DNA from: Tomocerus qinae
Taxonomy: Eukaryota > Arthropoda > Collembola > Entomobryomorpha > Tomoceridae
Direction: 5' to 3'
NCBI GenBank assembly: GCA_020055645.1
Contig: JAECZT010000006.1
Coordinates: forward strand, 1,364,001-1,428,000
DNA: 64,000 nucleotides
Position numbers and translations under genes: made by a program. Positions 22,301-35,400 of this stretch are shown in pieces. The notes beneath the pieces are model-generated. The model searched no databases and was not told the origin of the DNA. It saw nothing but the letters and a program-made list of their open reading frames with translations. Within the stretch, counting starts at the first letter, position 1. Every line of letters starts with the position of its first letter.

Positions 22301-23280
22301 AAGAGAGCATGTTACTTGATGTCTCTACGGTCATAATTTACTTTAGTTCACTTGGGAAATTTTTTCCGATGCATCAACATACATATATCACTTCCATACA
22401 AAAATCACAAAATTGAAAATATCTTGAGATATGTGGTGGGGGTATTTTTCTATCTAGCACCATACGAAAGAGAGCCTGTTACTTGATGTCGCTACTGTCA
22501 TAGTTTACTTTAGTTCACTTGAGAAAATTTTTCCGATGCATCAACATACATGTTACACTTCGATACAAAAATCACAAAATTCAAAATATCTTGAGATTTT
22601 AGGGTAGGAGTATTTTTCTATCTAGCACCATACGAAAGAGAGCATGTTACTTGATGTCGCTACGGTCATAATTTACTTTAGTTCACTTGGGAAAGTTTTT
22701 CCGATGCATCAACATACATATCACACTTCCATACAAAAATCACAAAATCCAAAATATCTTGAGATTTTAGAGAAGGGGTATTTTTCTATCTAGCACCATA
22801 CGAAAGAGAGTATGTTACTTGATGTCGCTACGGTCATAATTTAATTTAGTTCACTTGGGAAAATTTTTCCGATGCTTCAACATACATATCACACTTCCAT
22901 ACAAAAATCACAAAATTCAAAATATCTTGAGATTTTGGGGTGGGGGTATTTTTCTATCTAGCACCATACGAAAGAGAGCATGTTACTTGATGTCGCTACG
23001 GTCATAATTTACTTTAGTTCACTTGGGAAATTTTTTCCAATGCATCAACATACATATATAACTTCCATACAAAAATCACAAAATTGAAAATATCTTGAGA
23101 TATGTGGTAGGGGTATTTTTCTATCTAGCACCATACGAAAGAGAGCATGTTACTTGATGTCGCTACGGTCATAATTTACTTTAGTTCACTTGGGAAAATT
23201 TTTCCGATGCATCAACATACATATCACACTTCCATACAAAAATCACAAAATTCAAAATATCTTGAGATTTTGGGGTAGGG

Positions 23281-23490
23281 CAATGTGGATCCATAACCAT
23301 GTGATGAAACTTCGGAGTTTTACCTTTAAAAATTTGGAATAGCCTACGGGACGTAAACAAAGGAAATTAAGTATGGAAACCATGGAAATAATTGTATGAT
23401 TACGTCATTACGTCCCGTAGCCTATTTTTTTATAAATCCGAAGTTTCATCACATGAGAAAGGAGAGGTCATAAGTAGTTGTAGAAACACA
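23281..23490. mobile_element. Palindromic 210-bp insert in satellite, copy 1
   Basis: The insert interrupts a monomer after TTGGGGTAGGG; the monomer resumes with the same 11 bases, so the site is duplicated. The core is a palindrome with CATGTGATGAAACTTCGGA at the left and its complement at the right, and inner blocks ATAGCCTACGGGACGTAA in inverted order. It contains no coding capacity. Type 1 variant, with the block ACGTCATTACGTCCC. Confidence 0.9.
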
Positions 23491-24510
23491 TTGGGGTAGG
23501 GGTATTTTTCTATCTAGCACCATACGAAAGAGAGCATGTTACTTGATGTCGCTACGGTCATAATTTACTTTAGTTCACTTGGGAAAATTTTTCCGATGCA
23601 TCAACATACATATCACACTTCCATACAAAAATCACAAAATTCAAAATATCTTGAGATTTTGGGGTGGGGGTATTTTTCTATCTAGCACCATACCAAAGAG
23701 AGCATGTTCCTTGATGTCGCTACGGTCATAATTTACTTTAGTTCACTTGGGAAAATTTTTCCGATGCATCAACATACATATCACACTTCCATACAAAAAT
23801 CACAAAATTCAAAATATCTTGAGATTTTAGGGTAGAGGTATTTTTCTATCTAGCACCATACGAAAGAGAGCATGTTACTTGATGTCGCTACGGTCATAAT
23901 TTACTTAAGTTCACTTGGGAAAATTTTTCCGATGCATCAACATACATATCACACTTTCCATACAAAAATCACAAAATTCAAAATATCTTGAGATTTTGGG
24001 GTGGGGGTATTTTTCTATCTAGCACCATACGAAAGAGAGCATGTTGCTTGATGTCGCTACGGTCATAATTTAATTTAGTTCACTTGGGAAAATTTTTCCG
24101 ATGCTTCAACATACATATCACACTTCCATACAAAAATCACAAAATTCAAAATATCTTGAGATTTTGGGGTGGGGGTATTTTTCTATCTAGCACCATACGA
24201 AAGAGAGCATGTTACTTGATGTCGCTACGGTCATTATTAACTTTGGTTCACTTGAGAAAATTTTTCCGATGCATCAACATACATATCACACTTCCATACA
24301 AAAATCACAAAATTCAAAATATCTTGAGATTTTGGGGTGGAGGTATTTTTCTATCTACCACCATACGAAAGAGAGCATGTTACTTGATGTCGCTACGGTC
24401 ATAATTTACTTTAGTTCACTTGGGAAAATTTTTCCGATGCATCAACATACATATCACACTTCCATACAAAAATCACAAAATTCAAAATATCTTGAGATTT
24501 TGGGGTAGGG

Positions 24511-24720
24511 CAATGTGGATCCATAACCATGTGATGAAACTTCGGAGTTTTACCTTTAAAAATTTGGAATAGCCTACGGGACGTAAACAAAGGAAATTAA
24601 GTATGGAAACCATGGAAACAATTGTATGATTACGTCAGTACGTCCCGTAGCCTATTTTTTTATAAATCCGAAGTTTCATCACATGAGAAAGGAGAGGTCA
24701 TAAGTAGTTGTAGAAACACA
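24511..24720. mobile_element. Palindromic 210-bp insert in satellite, copy 2
   Basis: Same position in the monomer and same 11-bp flanks as copy 1, 1230 bp downstream. Type 2 variant: CATGGAAACAATTG and ACGTCAGTACGTCCC replace CATGGAAATAATTG and ACGTCATTACGTCCC. Confidence 0.9.
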
Positions 24721-27700
24721 TTGGGGTAGGGGTATTTTTCTATCTAGCACCATACGAAAGAGAGCATGTTACTTGATGTCGCTACGGTCATAATTTACTT
24801 TAGTTCACTTGGGAAAATTTTTCCGATGCATCAACATACATATCACACTTCCATACAAAAATCACAAAATTCAAAATATCTTGAGATTTTGGGGTGGCGG
24901 TATTTTTCTATCTAGCACCATACCAAAGAGACCATGTTACTTGATGTCGCTACGGTCATAATTTACTTTAGTTCACTTGGGAAAATTTTTCCGATGCATC
25001 AACATACATATCACACTTCCATACAAAAATCACAAAATTCAAAATATCTTGAGATTTTAGGGTAGAGGTATTTTTCTATCTAGCACCATACGAAAGAGAG
25101 CATGTTACTTGATGTCGCTACGGTCATAATTTACTTAAGTTCACTTGGGAAAATTTTTCCGATGCATCAACATACATATCACACTTCCATACAAAAATCA
25201 CAAAATTCAAAATATCTTGAGATTTTGGGGTGGGGGTATTTTTCTATCTACCACCATACGAAAGAGAGCATGTTACTTGATGTCGCTACGGTCATAATTT
25301 ACATTAGTTCACTTGGGAAAATTTTTCCGATGCATCAACATACATATCACACTTCCATACAAAAATCACAAAATTCAAAATATCTTGAGATTTTGGGGTG
25401 GCGGTATTTCTCTATCTAGCACCATACGAAAGAGAGCATGTTACTTGATGTCTCTACGGTCATAATTTACTTTAGTTCACTTGGGAAATTTTTTCCAATG
25501 CATCAACATACATATCACACTTCCATACAAAAATCACAAAATTGAAAATATCTTGAGATATGTGGTAGGGGTATTTTTCTATCTAGCACCATACGAAAGA
25601 GAGCATGTTACTTGATGTCGCTACGGTCATAATTTACTTTAGTTCACTTGGGAAAATTTTTCCGATGCATCAACATACATATCACACTTCCATACAAAAA
25701 TCACAAAATTCAAAATATCTTGAGATTTTGGGGTGGGGGTATTTTTCTATCTAGCACCATACGAAAGAGAGCATGTTACTTGATGTCGCTACGGTCATAA
25801 TTTGCTTTAGTTCACTTGGGAAAATTTTTCCGATGCATCAACATACATATCACACTTCCATACAAAAATCACAAAATCCAAAATATCTTGAGATTTTAGA
25901 GAAGGGGTATTTTTCTATCTAGCACCATACGAAAGAGAGCATGTTACTTGATGTCTCTACGGTCATAATTTACTTTAGTTCACTTGGGAAAATTTTTCCG
26001 ATGCATCAACATACATATCACACTATTCATACAAAAATCACAAAAATCAAAATATCTTGGGATATGTGGTGGGGGTATTTTTCTATCTAGCACCATACGA
26101 AAGAGAGCATGTTACTTGATGTTTCTACGGTCATAATTTACTTTAGTTCACTTGGGTAAATTTTTCTGATGCATCAACATACATATCACTTCCTTACAAA
26201 AATCACAAAATTGAAAATATCTTGAGATTTTGGGGTGGGGGTATTTTTCTATCTACCACCATACGAAAGAGAGCATGTTACTTGATGTCGCTACGGCCAT
26301 AATTAACTTTAGTTCACCTGAGAAAATTTTTCCGATGCATCAACATACATATCACACTTCCATACAAAAATTACAAAATTCAAAATATCTTGAGATTTTG
26401 GGGTGGGGGTATTTTTCTATCTACCACCATACGAAAGAGAGCATGTTACTTGATGTCGCTACGGTCATAATTTACTTTAGTTCACTTGGTAAAATTTTTC
26501 CGATGCATCAACATACATATCACACTTCCATACAAAAATCACAAAATTCAAAATATCTTGAGATTTTGGGGTGGCTTTTTTTTTATCTAGCACCATACGA
26601 AAGAGAGCATGTTACTTGATGTCGCTATGGTCATAATTTACTTTAGTTCACTTGGTAAAATTTTTCCGATGCATCAACATACATATCACACTTCCATACA
26701 AAAATCACAAAATTCAAAATATCTTGAGATTTTGGGGTGGGGGTATTTTTCTATCTACCACCATACGAAAGAGAGCATGTTACTTGGTGTCGCTACGGTC
26801 ATAATTTACATTAGTTCACTTGGGAAAATTTTTCCGATGCATCAACATACATATCACACTTCCATACAAAAATCACAAAATTCTAAATATCTTGAGATTT
26901 TGGGGTGGAGGTATTTTTCTATCTAGCACCATACGAAAGAGAGCATGTTACTTGATGTCGCTACGGTCATAATTTACTTTAGTTCACTTGGGAAAATTTT
27001 TCCGATGCATCAACATACATATCACACTTTCCATACAAAAATCACAAAATTCAAAATATCTTGAGATTTTAGGGTAGGGGTATTTTTCTATCTAGCACCA
27101 TACGAAAGAGAGCATGTTACTTGATGTCGCTACGGTCATAATTTACTTTAGTTCACTTGGGAAAATTTTTCCGATGCATCAACATACATATCACACTTCC
27201 ATACAAAAATCACAAAATTCAAAATATCTTGAGATTTTGGGGTGGCGGTATTTTTCTATCTAGCACCATACGAAAGAGAGCATGTTACTTGATGTCGCTA
27301 CGGTCATAATTTACTTTAGTTCACTTGGGAAAATTTTTCCGATGCATCAACATACATATCACACTTCCATACAAAAATCACAAAATTCAAAATATCTTGA
27401 GATTTTGGGGTGGGGGTATTTTTCTATCTACCACCATACGAAAGAGAGCATGTTACTTGATGTCGCTACGGTCATAATTTACTTTAGTTCACTTGGGAAA
27501 ATTTTTCCAATGCATCAACATACATATATAACTTCCATACAAAAATCACAAAATTCAAAATATCTTGAGATTTTGGGGTGGGGGTATTTTTCTATCTAGC
27601 ACCATACGAAAGAGAGCATGTTACTTGATGTCTCTACGGTCATAATTTACTTTAGTTCACTTGGGAAATTTTTTCCAATGCATCAACATACATATATAAC

Positions 27701-28591
27701 TTCCATACAAAAATCACAAAATTGAAAATATCTTGAGATATGTGGTAGGGGTATTTTTCTATCTAGCACCATACGAAAGAGAGCATGTTACTTGATGTCG
27801 CTACGGTCATAATTTACTTTAGTTCACTTGGGAAAATTTTTCCGATGCATCAACATACATATCACACTTCCATACAAAAATCACAAAATTCAAAATATCT
27901 TGAGATTTTAGGGTAGGAGTATTTTTCTATCTAGCACCATACGAAAGAGAGCATGTTACTTGATGTCGCTACGGTCATAATTTACTTTAGTTCACTTGGG
28001 AAAGTTTTTCCGATGCATCAACATACATATCACACTTCCATACAAAAATCACAAAATCCAAAATATCTTGAGATTTTAGAGAAGGGGTATTTTTCTATCT
28101 AGCACCATACGAAAGAGAGTATGTTACTTGATGTCGCTACGGTCATAATTTAATTTAGTTCACTTGGGAAAATTTTTCCGATGCTTCAACATACATATCA
28201 CACTTCCATACAAAAATCACAAAATTCAAAATATCTTGAGATTTTGGGGTGGGGGTATTTTTCTATCTAGCACCATACGAAAGAGAGCATGTTACTTGAT
28301 GTCGCTACGGTCATAATTTACTTTAGTTCACTTGGGAAAATTTTTTCCAATGCATCAACATACATATATAACTTCCATACAAAAATCACAAAATTGAAAA
28401 TATCTTGAGATTTTGGGGTGGCGGTATTTTTCTATCTAGCACCATACGAAAGAGAGCATGTTACTTGATGTCGCTACGGTCATAATTTACTTTAGTTCAC
28501 TTGGGAAAATTTTTCCGATGCATCAACATACATATCACACTTCCATACAAAAATCACAAAATTCAAAATATCTTGAGATTTTGGGGTAGGG

Positions 28592-28801
28592 CAATGTGGA
28601 TCCATAACCATGTGATGAAACTTCGGAGTTTTACCTTTAAAAATTTGGAATAGCCTACGGGACGTAAACAAAGGAAATTAAGTATGGAAACCATGGAAAT
28701 AATTGTATGATTACGTCATTACGTCCCGTAGCCTATTTTTTTATAAATCCGAAGTTTCATCACATGAGAAAGGAGAGGTCATAAGTAGTTGTAGAAACAC
28801 A
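28592..28801. mobile_element. Palindromic 210-bp insert in satellite, copy 3
   Basis: Same monomer position and 11-bp flanks; type 1 variant. The monomer after it carries ACCAAAGAGAGCATGTTCC, as do those following copies 1 and 4, which shows they were copied together. Confidence 0.9.
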
Positions 28802-30996
28802 TTGGGGTAGGGGTATTTTTCTATCTAGCACCATACGAAAGAGAGCATGTTACTTGATGTCGCTACGGTCATAATTTACTTTAGTTCACTTGGGAAAATT
28901 TTTCCGATGCATCAACATACATATCACACTTCCATACAAAAATCACAAAATTCAAAATATCTTGAGATTTTGGGGTGGGGGTATTTTTCTATCTAGCACC
29001 ATACCAAAGAGAGCATGTTCCTTGATGTCGCTACGGTCATAATTTACTTTAGTTCACTTGGGAAAATTTTTCCGATGCATCAACATACATATCACACTTC
29101 CATACAAAAATCACAAAATTCAAAATATCTTGAGATTTTAGGGTAGAGGTATTTTTCTATCTAGCACCATACGAAAGAGAGCATGTTACTTGATGTCGCT
29201 ACGGTCATAATTTACTTAAGTTCACTTGGGAAAATTTTTCCGATGCATCAACATACATATCACACTTTCCATACAAAAATCACAAAATTCAAAATATCTT
29301 GAGATTTTAGGGTGGGGGTATTTTTCTATCTAGCACCATACGAAAGAGAGCATGTTACTTGATGTCGCTACGGTCATAATTTACTTTAGTTCACTTGGGA
29401 AAATTTTTCCGATGCATCAACATACATATCACACTTCCATACAAAAATCACAAAATTCAAAATATCTTGAGATTTTGGGGTAGCGGTATTTTTCTATCTA
29501 GCACCATACGAAAGAGAGCATGTTACTTGATGTCGCTACGGTCATAATTTACTTTAGTTCACTTGGGAAAATTTTTCCGATGCATCAACATACATATCAC
29601 ACTTCCATACAAAAATCACAAAATTCAAAATATCTTGAGATTTTGGGGTGGGGGTATTTTTCTATCTACCACCATACGAAAGAGAGCATGTTACTTGATG
29701 TCGCTACGGTCATAATTTACTTTAGTTCACTTGGGAAAATTTTTCCGATGCATCAACATACATATCACACTTCCATACAAAAATCACAAAATTCAAAATA
29801 TCTTGAGATTTTGGGGTGGGGGTATTTTTCTATCTACCACCATACGAAAGAGAGCATGTTACTTGATGTCGCTACGGTCATAATTTACTTTAGTTCACTT
29901 GGGAAAATTTTTCCGATGCATCAACATACATATCACACTTTCCATACAAAAATCACAAAATTCAAAATATCTTGAGATTTTGGGGTGGGGGTATTTTTCT
30001 ATCTAGCACCATACGAAAGAGAGCATGTTACTTGATGTCTCTACGGTCATAATTTACTTTAGTTCACTTGGGAAATTTTTTCCAATGCATCAACATACAT
30101 ATATAACTTCCATACAAAAATCACAAAATTGAAAATATCTTGAGATATGTGGTAGGGGTATTTTTCTATCTAGCACCATACGAAAGAGAGCATGTTACTT
30201 GATGTCGCTACGGTCATAATTTACTTTAGTTCACTTGGGAAAATTTTTCCGATGCATCAACATACATATCACACTTCCATACAAAAATCACAAAATTCAA
30301 AATATCTTGAGATTTTAGGGTAGGAGTATTTTTCTATCTAGCACCATACGAAAGAGAGCATGTTACTTGATGTCGCTACGGTCATAATTTACTTTAGTTC
30401 ACTTGGGAAAGTTTTTCCGATGCATCAACATACATATCACACTTCCATACAAAAATCACAAAATCCAAAATATCTTGAGATTTTAGAGAAGGGGTATTTT
30501 TCTATCTAGCACCATACGAAAGAGAGCATGTTACTTGATGTCGCTACGGTCATAATTTAATTTAGTTCACTTGGGAAAATTTTTCCGATGCTTCAACATA
30601 CATATCACACTTCCATACAAAAATCACAAAATTCAAAATATCTTGAGATTTTGGGGTGGGGGTATTTTTCTATCTAGCACCATACGAAAGAGAGCATGTT
30701 ACTTGATGTCGCTACGGTCATAATTTACTTTAGTTCACTTGGGAAAATTTTTCCAATGCATCAACATACATATATAACTTCCATACAAAAATCACAAAAT
30801 TGAAAATATCTTGAGATATGTGGTAGGGGTATTTTTCTATCTAGCACCATACGAAAGAGAGCATGTTACTTGATGTCGCTACGGTCATAATTTACTTTAG
30901 TTCACTTGGGAAAATTTTTCCGATGCATCAACATACATATCACACTTCCATACAAAAATCACAAAATTCAAAATATCTTGAGATTTTGGGGTAGGG

Positions 30997-31206
30997 CAAT
31001 GTGGATCCATAACCATGTGATGAAACTTCGGAGTTTTACCTTTAAAAATTTGGAATAGCCTACGGGACGTAAACAAAGGAAATTAAGTATGGAAACCATG
31101 GAAATAATTGTATGATTACGTCATTACGTCCCGTAGCCTATTTTTTTATAAATCCGAAGTTTCATCACATGAGAAAGGAGAGGTCATAAGTAGTTGTAGA
31201 AACACA
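30997..31206. mobile_element. Palindromic 210-bp insert in satellite, copy 4
   Basis: Type 1 variant in the same monomer context. It lies 7716 bp downstream of copy 1 and is preceded by the same ordered run of variant monomers (TTTTAGAGAAGGGG unit, GATGCTTCAAC unit, CCAATGCATCAAC unit). Confidence 0.9.
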
Positions 31207-32225
31207 TTGGGGTAGGGGTATTTTTCTATCTAGCACCATACGAAAGAGAGCATGTTACTTGATGTCGCTACGGTCATAATTTACTTTAGTTCACTTGGGA
31301 AAATTTTTCCGATGCATCAACATACATATCACACTTCCATACAAAAATCACAAAATTCAAAATATCTTGAGATTTTGGGGTGGGGGTATTTTTCTATCTA
31401 GCACCATACCAAAGAGAGCATGTTCCTTGATGTCGCTACGGTCATAATTTACTTTAGTTCACTTGGGAAAATTTTTCCGATGCATCAACATACATATCAC
31501 ACTTCCATACAAAAATCACAAAATTCAAAATATCTTGAGATTTTAGGGTAGAGGTATTTTTCTATCTAGCACCATACGAAAGAGAGCATGTTACTTGATG
31601 TCGCTACGGTCATAATTTACTTAAGTTCACTTTGGGAAAATTTTTCCGTTGCATCAACATACATATCACACTTTCCATACAAAAATCACAAAATTCAAAA
31701 TATCTTGAGATTTTGGGGTGGGGTATTTTTCTATCTAGCACCATACGAAAGAGAGCATGTTGCTTGATGTCGCTACGGTCATAATTTAATTTAGTTCACT
31801 TGGGAAAATTTTTCCGATGCTTCAACATACATATCACACTTCCATACAAAAATCACAAAATTCAAAATATCTTGAGATTTTGGGGTGGGGTATTTTTCTA
31901 TCTAGCACCATACGAAAGAGAGCATGTTACTTGATGTCGCTACGGTCATTATTAACTTTGGTTCACTTGAGAAAATTTTTCCGATGCATCAACATACATA
32001 TCACACTTCCATACAAAAATCACAAAATTCAAAATATCTTGAGATTTTGGGGTGGAGGTATTTTTCTATCTACCACCATACGAAAGAGAGCATGTTACTT
32101 GATGTCGCTACGGTCATAATTTACTTTAGTTCACTTGGGAAAATTTTTCCGATGCATCAACATACATATCACACTTCCATACAAAAATCACAAAATTCAA
32201 AATATCTTGAGATTTTGGGGTAGGG

Positions 32226-32435
32226 CAATGTGGATCCATAACCATGTGATGAAACTTCGGAGTTTTACCTTTAAAAATTTGGAATAGCCTACGGGACGTA
32301 AACAAAGGAAATTAAGTATGGAAACCATGGAAACAATTGTATGATTACGTCAGTACGTCCCGTAGCCTATTTTTTTATAAATCCGAAGTTTCATCACATG
32401 AGAAAGGAGAGGTCATAAGTAGTTGTAGAAACACA
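32226..32435. mobile_element. Palindromic 210-bp insert in satellite, copy 5
   Basis: Type 2 variant, 7715 bp downstream of copy 2 and 1229 bp after copy 4. The copy 1/copy 2 pair and its satellite context are therefore duplicated as the copy 4/copy 5 pair. Confidence 0.9.
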
Positions 32436-35400
32436 TTGGGGTAGGGGTATTTTTCTATCTAGCACCATACGAAAGAGAGCATGTTACTTGATGTCGCTAC
32501 GGTCATAATTTACTTTAGTTCACTTGGGAAAATTTTTCCGATGCATCAACATACATATCACACTTCCATACAAAAATCACAAAATTCAAAATATCTTGAG
32601 ATTTTGGGGTGGCGGTATTTTTCTATCTAGCACCATACCAAAGAGAGCATGTTACTTGATGTCGCTACGGTCATAATTTACTTTAGTTCACTTGGGAAAA
32701 TTTTTCCGATGCATCAACATACATATCACACTTCCATACAAAAATCACAAAATTCAAAATATCTTGAGATTTTAGGGTAGAGGTATTTTTCTATCTAGCA
32801 CCATACGAAAGAGAGCATGTTACTTGATGTCGCTACGGTCATAATTTACTTAAGTTCACTTGGGAAAATTTTTCCGATGCATCAACATACATATCACACT
32901 TTCCATACAAAAATCACAAAATTCAAAATATCTTGAGATTTTGGGGTGGGGGTATTTTTCTATCTAGCACCATACGAAAGAGAGCATGTTGCTTGATGTC
33001 GCTACGGCCATAATTAACTTTAGTTCACTTGAGAAAATTTTTCCGATGCATCATCATACATATCACACTTCCATACAAAAATCACAAAATTCAAAATATC
33101 TTGAGATTTTGGGGTGGCTTTTTTTTATCTAGCACCATACGAAAGAGAGCATGTTACTTGATGTCGCTACGGTCATAATTTACTTTAGTTCACTTGGGAA
33201 AATTTTTCCGATGCATCAACATACATATCACACTTCCATACAAAAATCACAAAATTCAAAATATCTTGAGATTTTGGGGTGGGGGTATTTTTCTATCTAC
33301 CACCATACGAAAGAGAGCATGTTACTTGATGTCGCTACGGTCATAATTTACATTAGTTCACTTGGCAAAATTTTTCCGATGCATCAACATACATATCACA
33401 CTTCCATACAAAAATCACAAAATTCAAAATATCTTGAGATTTTGGGGCAGCGGTATTTCTCTATCTAGCACCATACGAAAGAGAGCATGTTACTTGATGT
33501 CTCTACGGTCATAATTTACTTTAGTTCACTTGGGAAATTTTTTCCAATGCATCAACATACATATATAACTTCCATACAAAAATCACAAAATTGAAAATAT
33601 CTTGAGATATGTGGTAGGGGTATTTTTCTATCTAGCACCATACGAAAGAGAGCATGTTACTTGATGTCGCTACGGTCATAATTTACTTTAGTTCACTTGG
33701 GAAAATTTTTCCGATGCATCAACATACATATCACACTTCCATACAAAAATCACAAAATTCAAAATATCTTGAGATTTTAGGGTAGGGGTATTTTTCTATC
33801 TAGCACCATACGAAAGAGAGCGTGTTACTTGATGTCGCTACGGTCATAATTTGCTTTAGTTCACTTGGGAAAATTTTTCCGATGCATCAACATACATATC
33901 ACACTTCCATACAAAAATCACAAAATCCAAAATATCTTGAGATTTTAGAGAAGGGGTATTTTTCTATCTAGCACCATACGAAAGAGAGCATGTTACTTGA
34001 TGTCTCTACGGTCATAATTTACTTTAGTTCACTTGGGAAATTTTTTCCGATGCATCAACATACATATATCACTTCCATACAAAAATCACAAAATTGAAAA
34101 TATCTTGGGATATGTGGTGGGGGTATTTTTCTATCTAGCACCATACGAAAGAGAGCATGTTACTTGATGTCGCTACGGTCATAATTTATATCACTTCCTT
34201 ACAAAAATCACAAAATTGAAAATATCTTGAGATTTTGGGGTGGGGGAGTATTTTTCTATCTACCACCATACGAAAGAGAGCATGTTACTTGATGTCGCTA
34301 CGGCCATAATTAACTTTAGTTCACCTGAGAAAATTTTTCCGATGCATCAACATACATATCACACTTCCATACAAAAATTACAAAATTCAAAATATCTTGA
34401 GATTTTGGGGTGGGGGTATTTTTCTATCTACCACCATACGAAAGAGAGCATGTTACTTGATGTCGCTACGGTCATAATTTACTTTAGTTCACTTGGTAAA
34501 ATTTTTCCGATGCATCAACATACATATCACACTTCCATACAAAAATCACAAAATTCAAAATATCTTGAGATTTTGGGGTGGCTTTTTTTTATCTAGCACC
34601 ATACGAAAGAGAGCATGTTACTTGATGTCGCTACGGTCATAATTTACTTTAGTTCACTTGGAAAAATTTTTCCGATGCATCAACATACATATCACACTTC
34701 CATACAAAAATCACAAAATTCAAAATATCTTGAGATTTTGGGGTGGGGGTATTTTTCTATCTACCACCATACGAAAGAGAGCATGTTACTTGGTGTCGCT
34801 ACGGTCATAATTTACATTAGTTCACTTGGGAAAATTTTTCCGATGCATCAACATACATATCACACTTCCATACAAAAATCACAAAATTCTAAATATCTTG
34901 AGATTTTGGGGTGGAGGTATTTTTCTATCTAGCACCATACGAAAGAGAGCATGTTACTTGATGTCGCTACGGTCATAATTTACTTTAGTTCACTTGGGAA
35001 AATTTTTCCGATGCATCAACATACATATCACACTTTCCATACAAAAATCACAAAATTCAAAATATCTTGAGATTTTAGGGTGGGGGTATTTTTCTATCTA
35101 GCACCATACGAAAGAGAGCATGTTACTTGATGTCGCTACGGTCATAATTTACTTTAGTTCACTTGGGAAAATTTTTCCGATGCATCAACATACATATCAC
35201 ACTTCCATACAAAAATCACAAAATTCAAAATATCTTGAGATTTTGGGGTGGCGGTATTTTTCTATCTAGCACCATACGAAAGAGAGCATGTTACTTGATG
35301 TCGCTACGGTCATAATTTACTTTAGTTCACTTGGGAAAATTTTTCCGATGCATCAACATACATATCACACTTCCATACAAAAATCACAAAATTCAAAATA

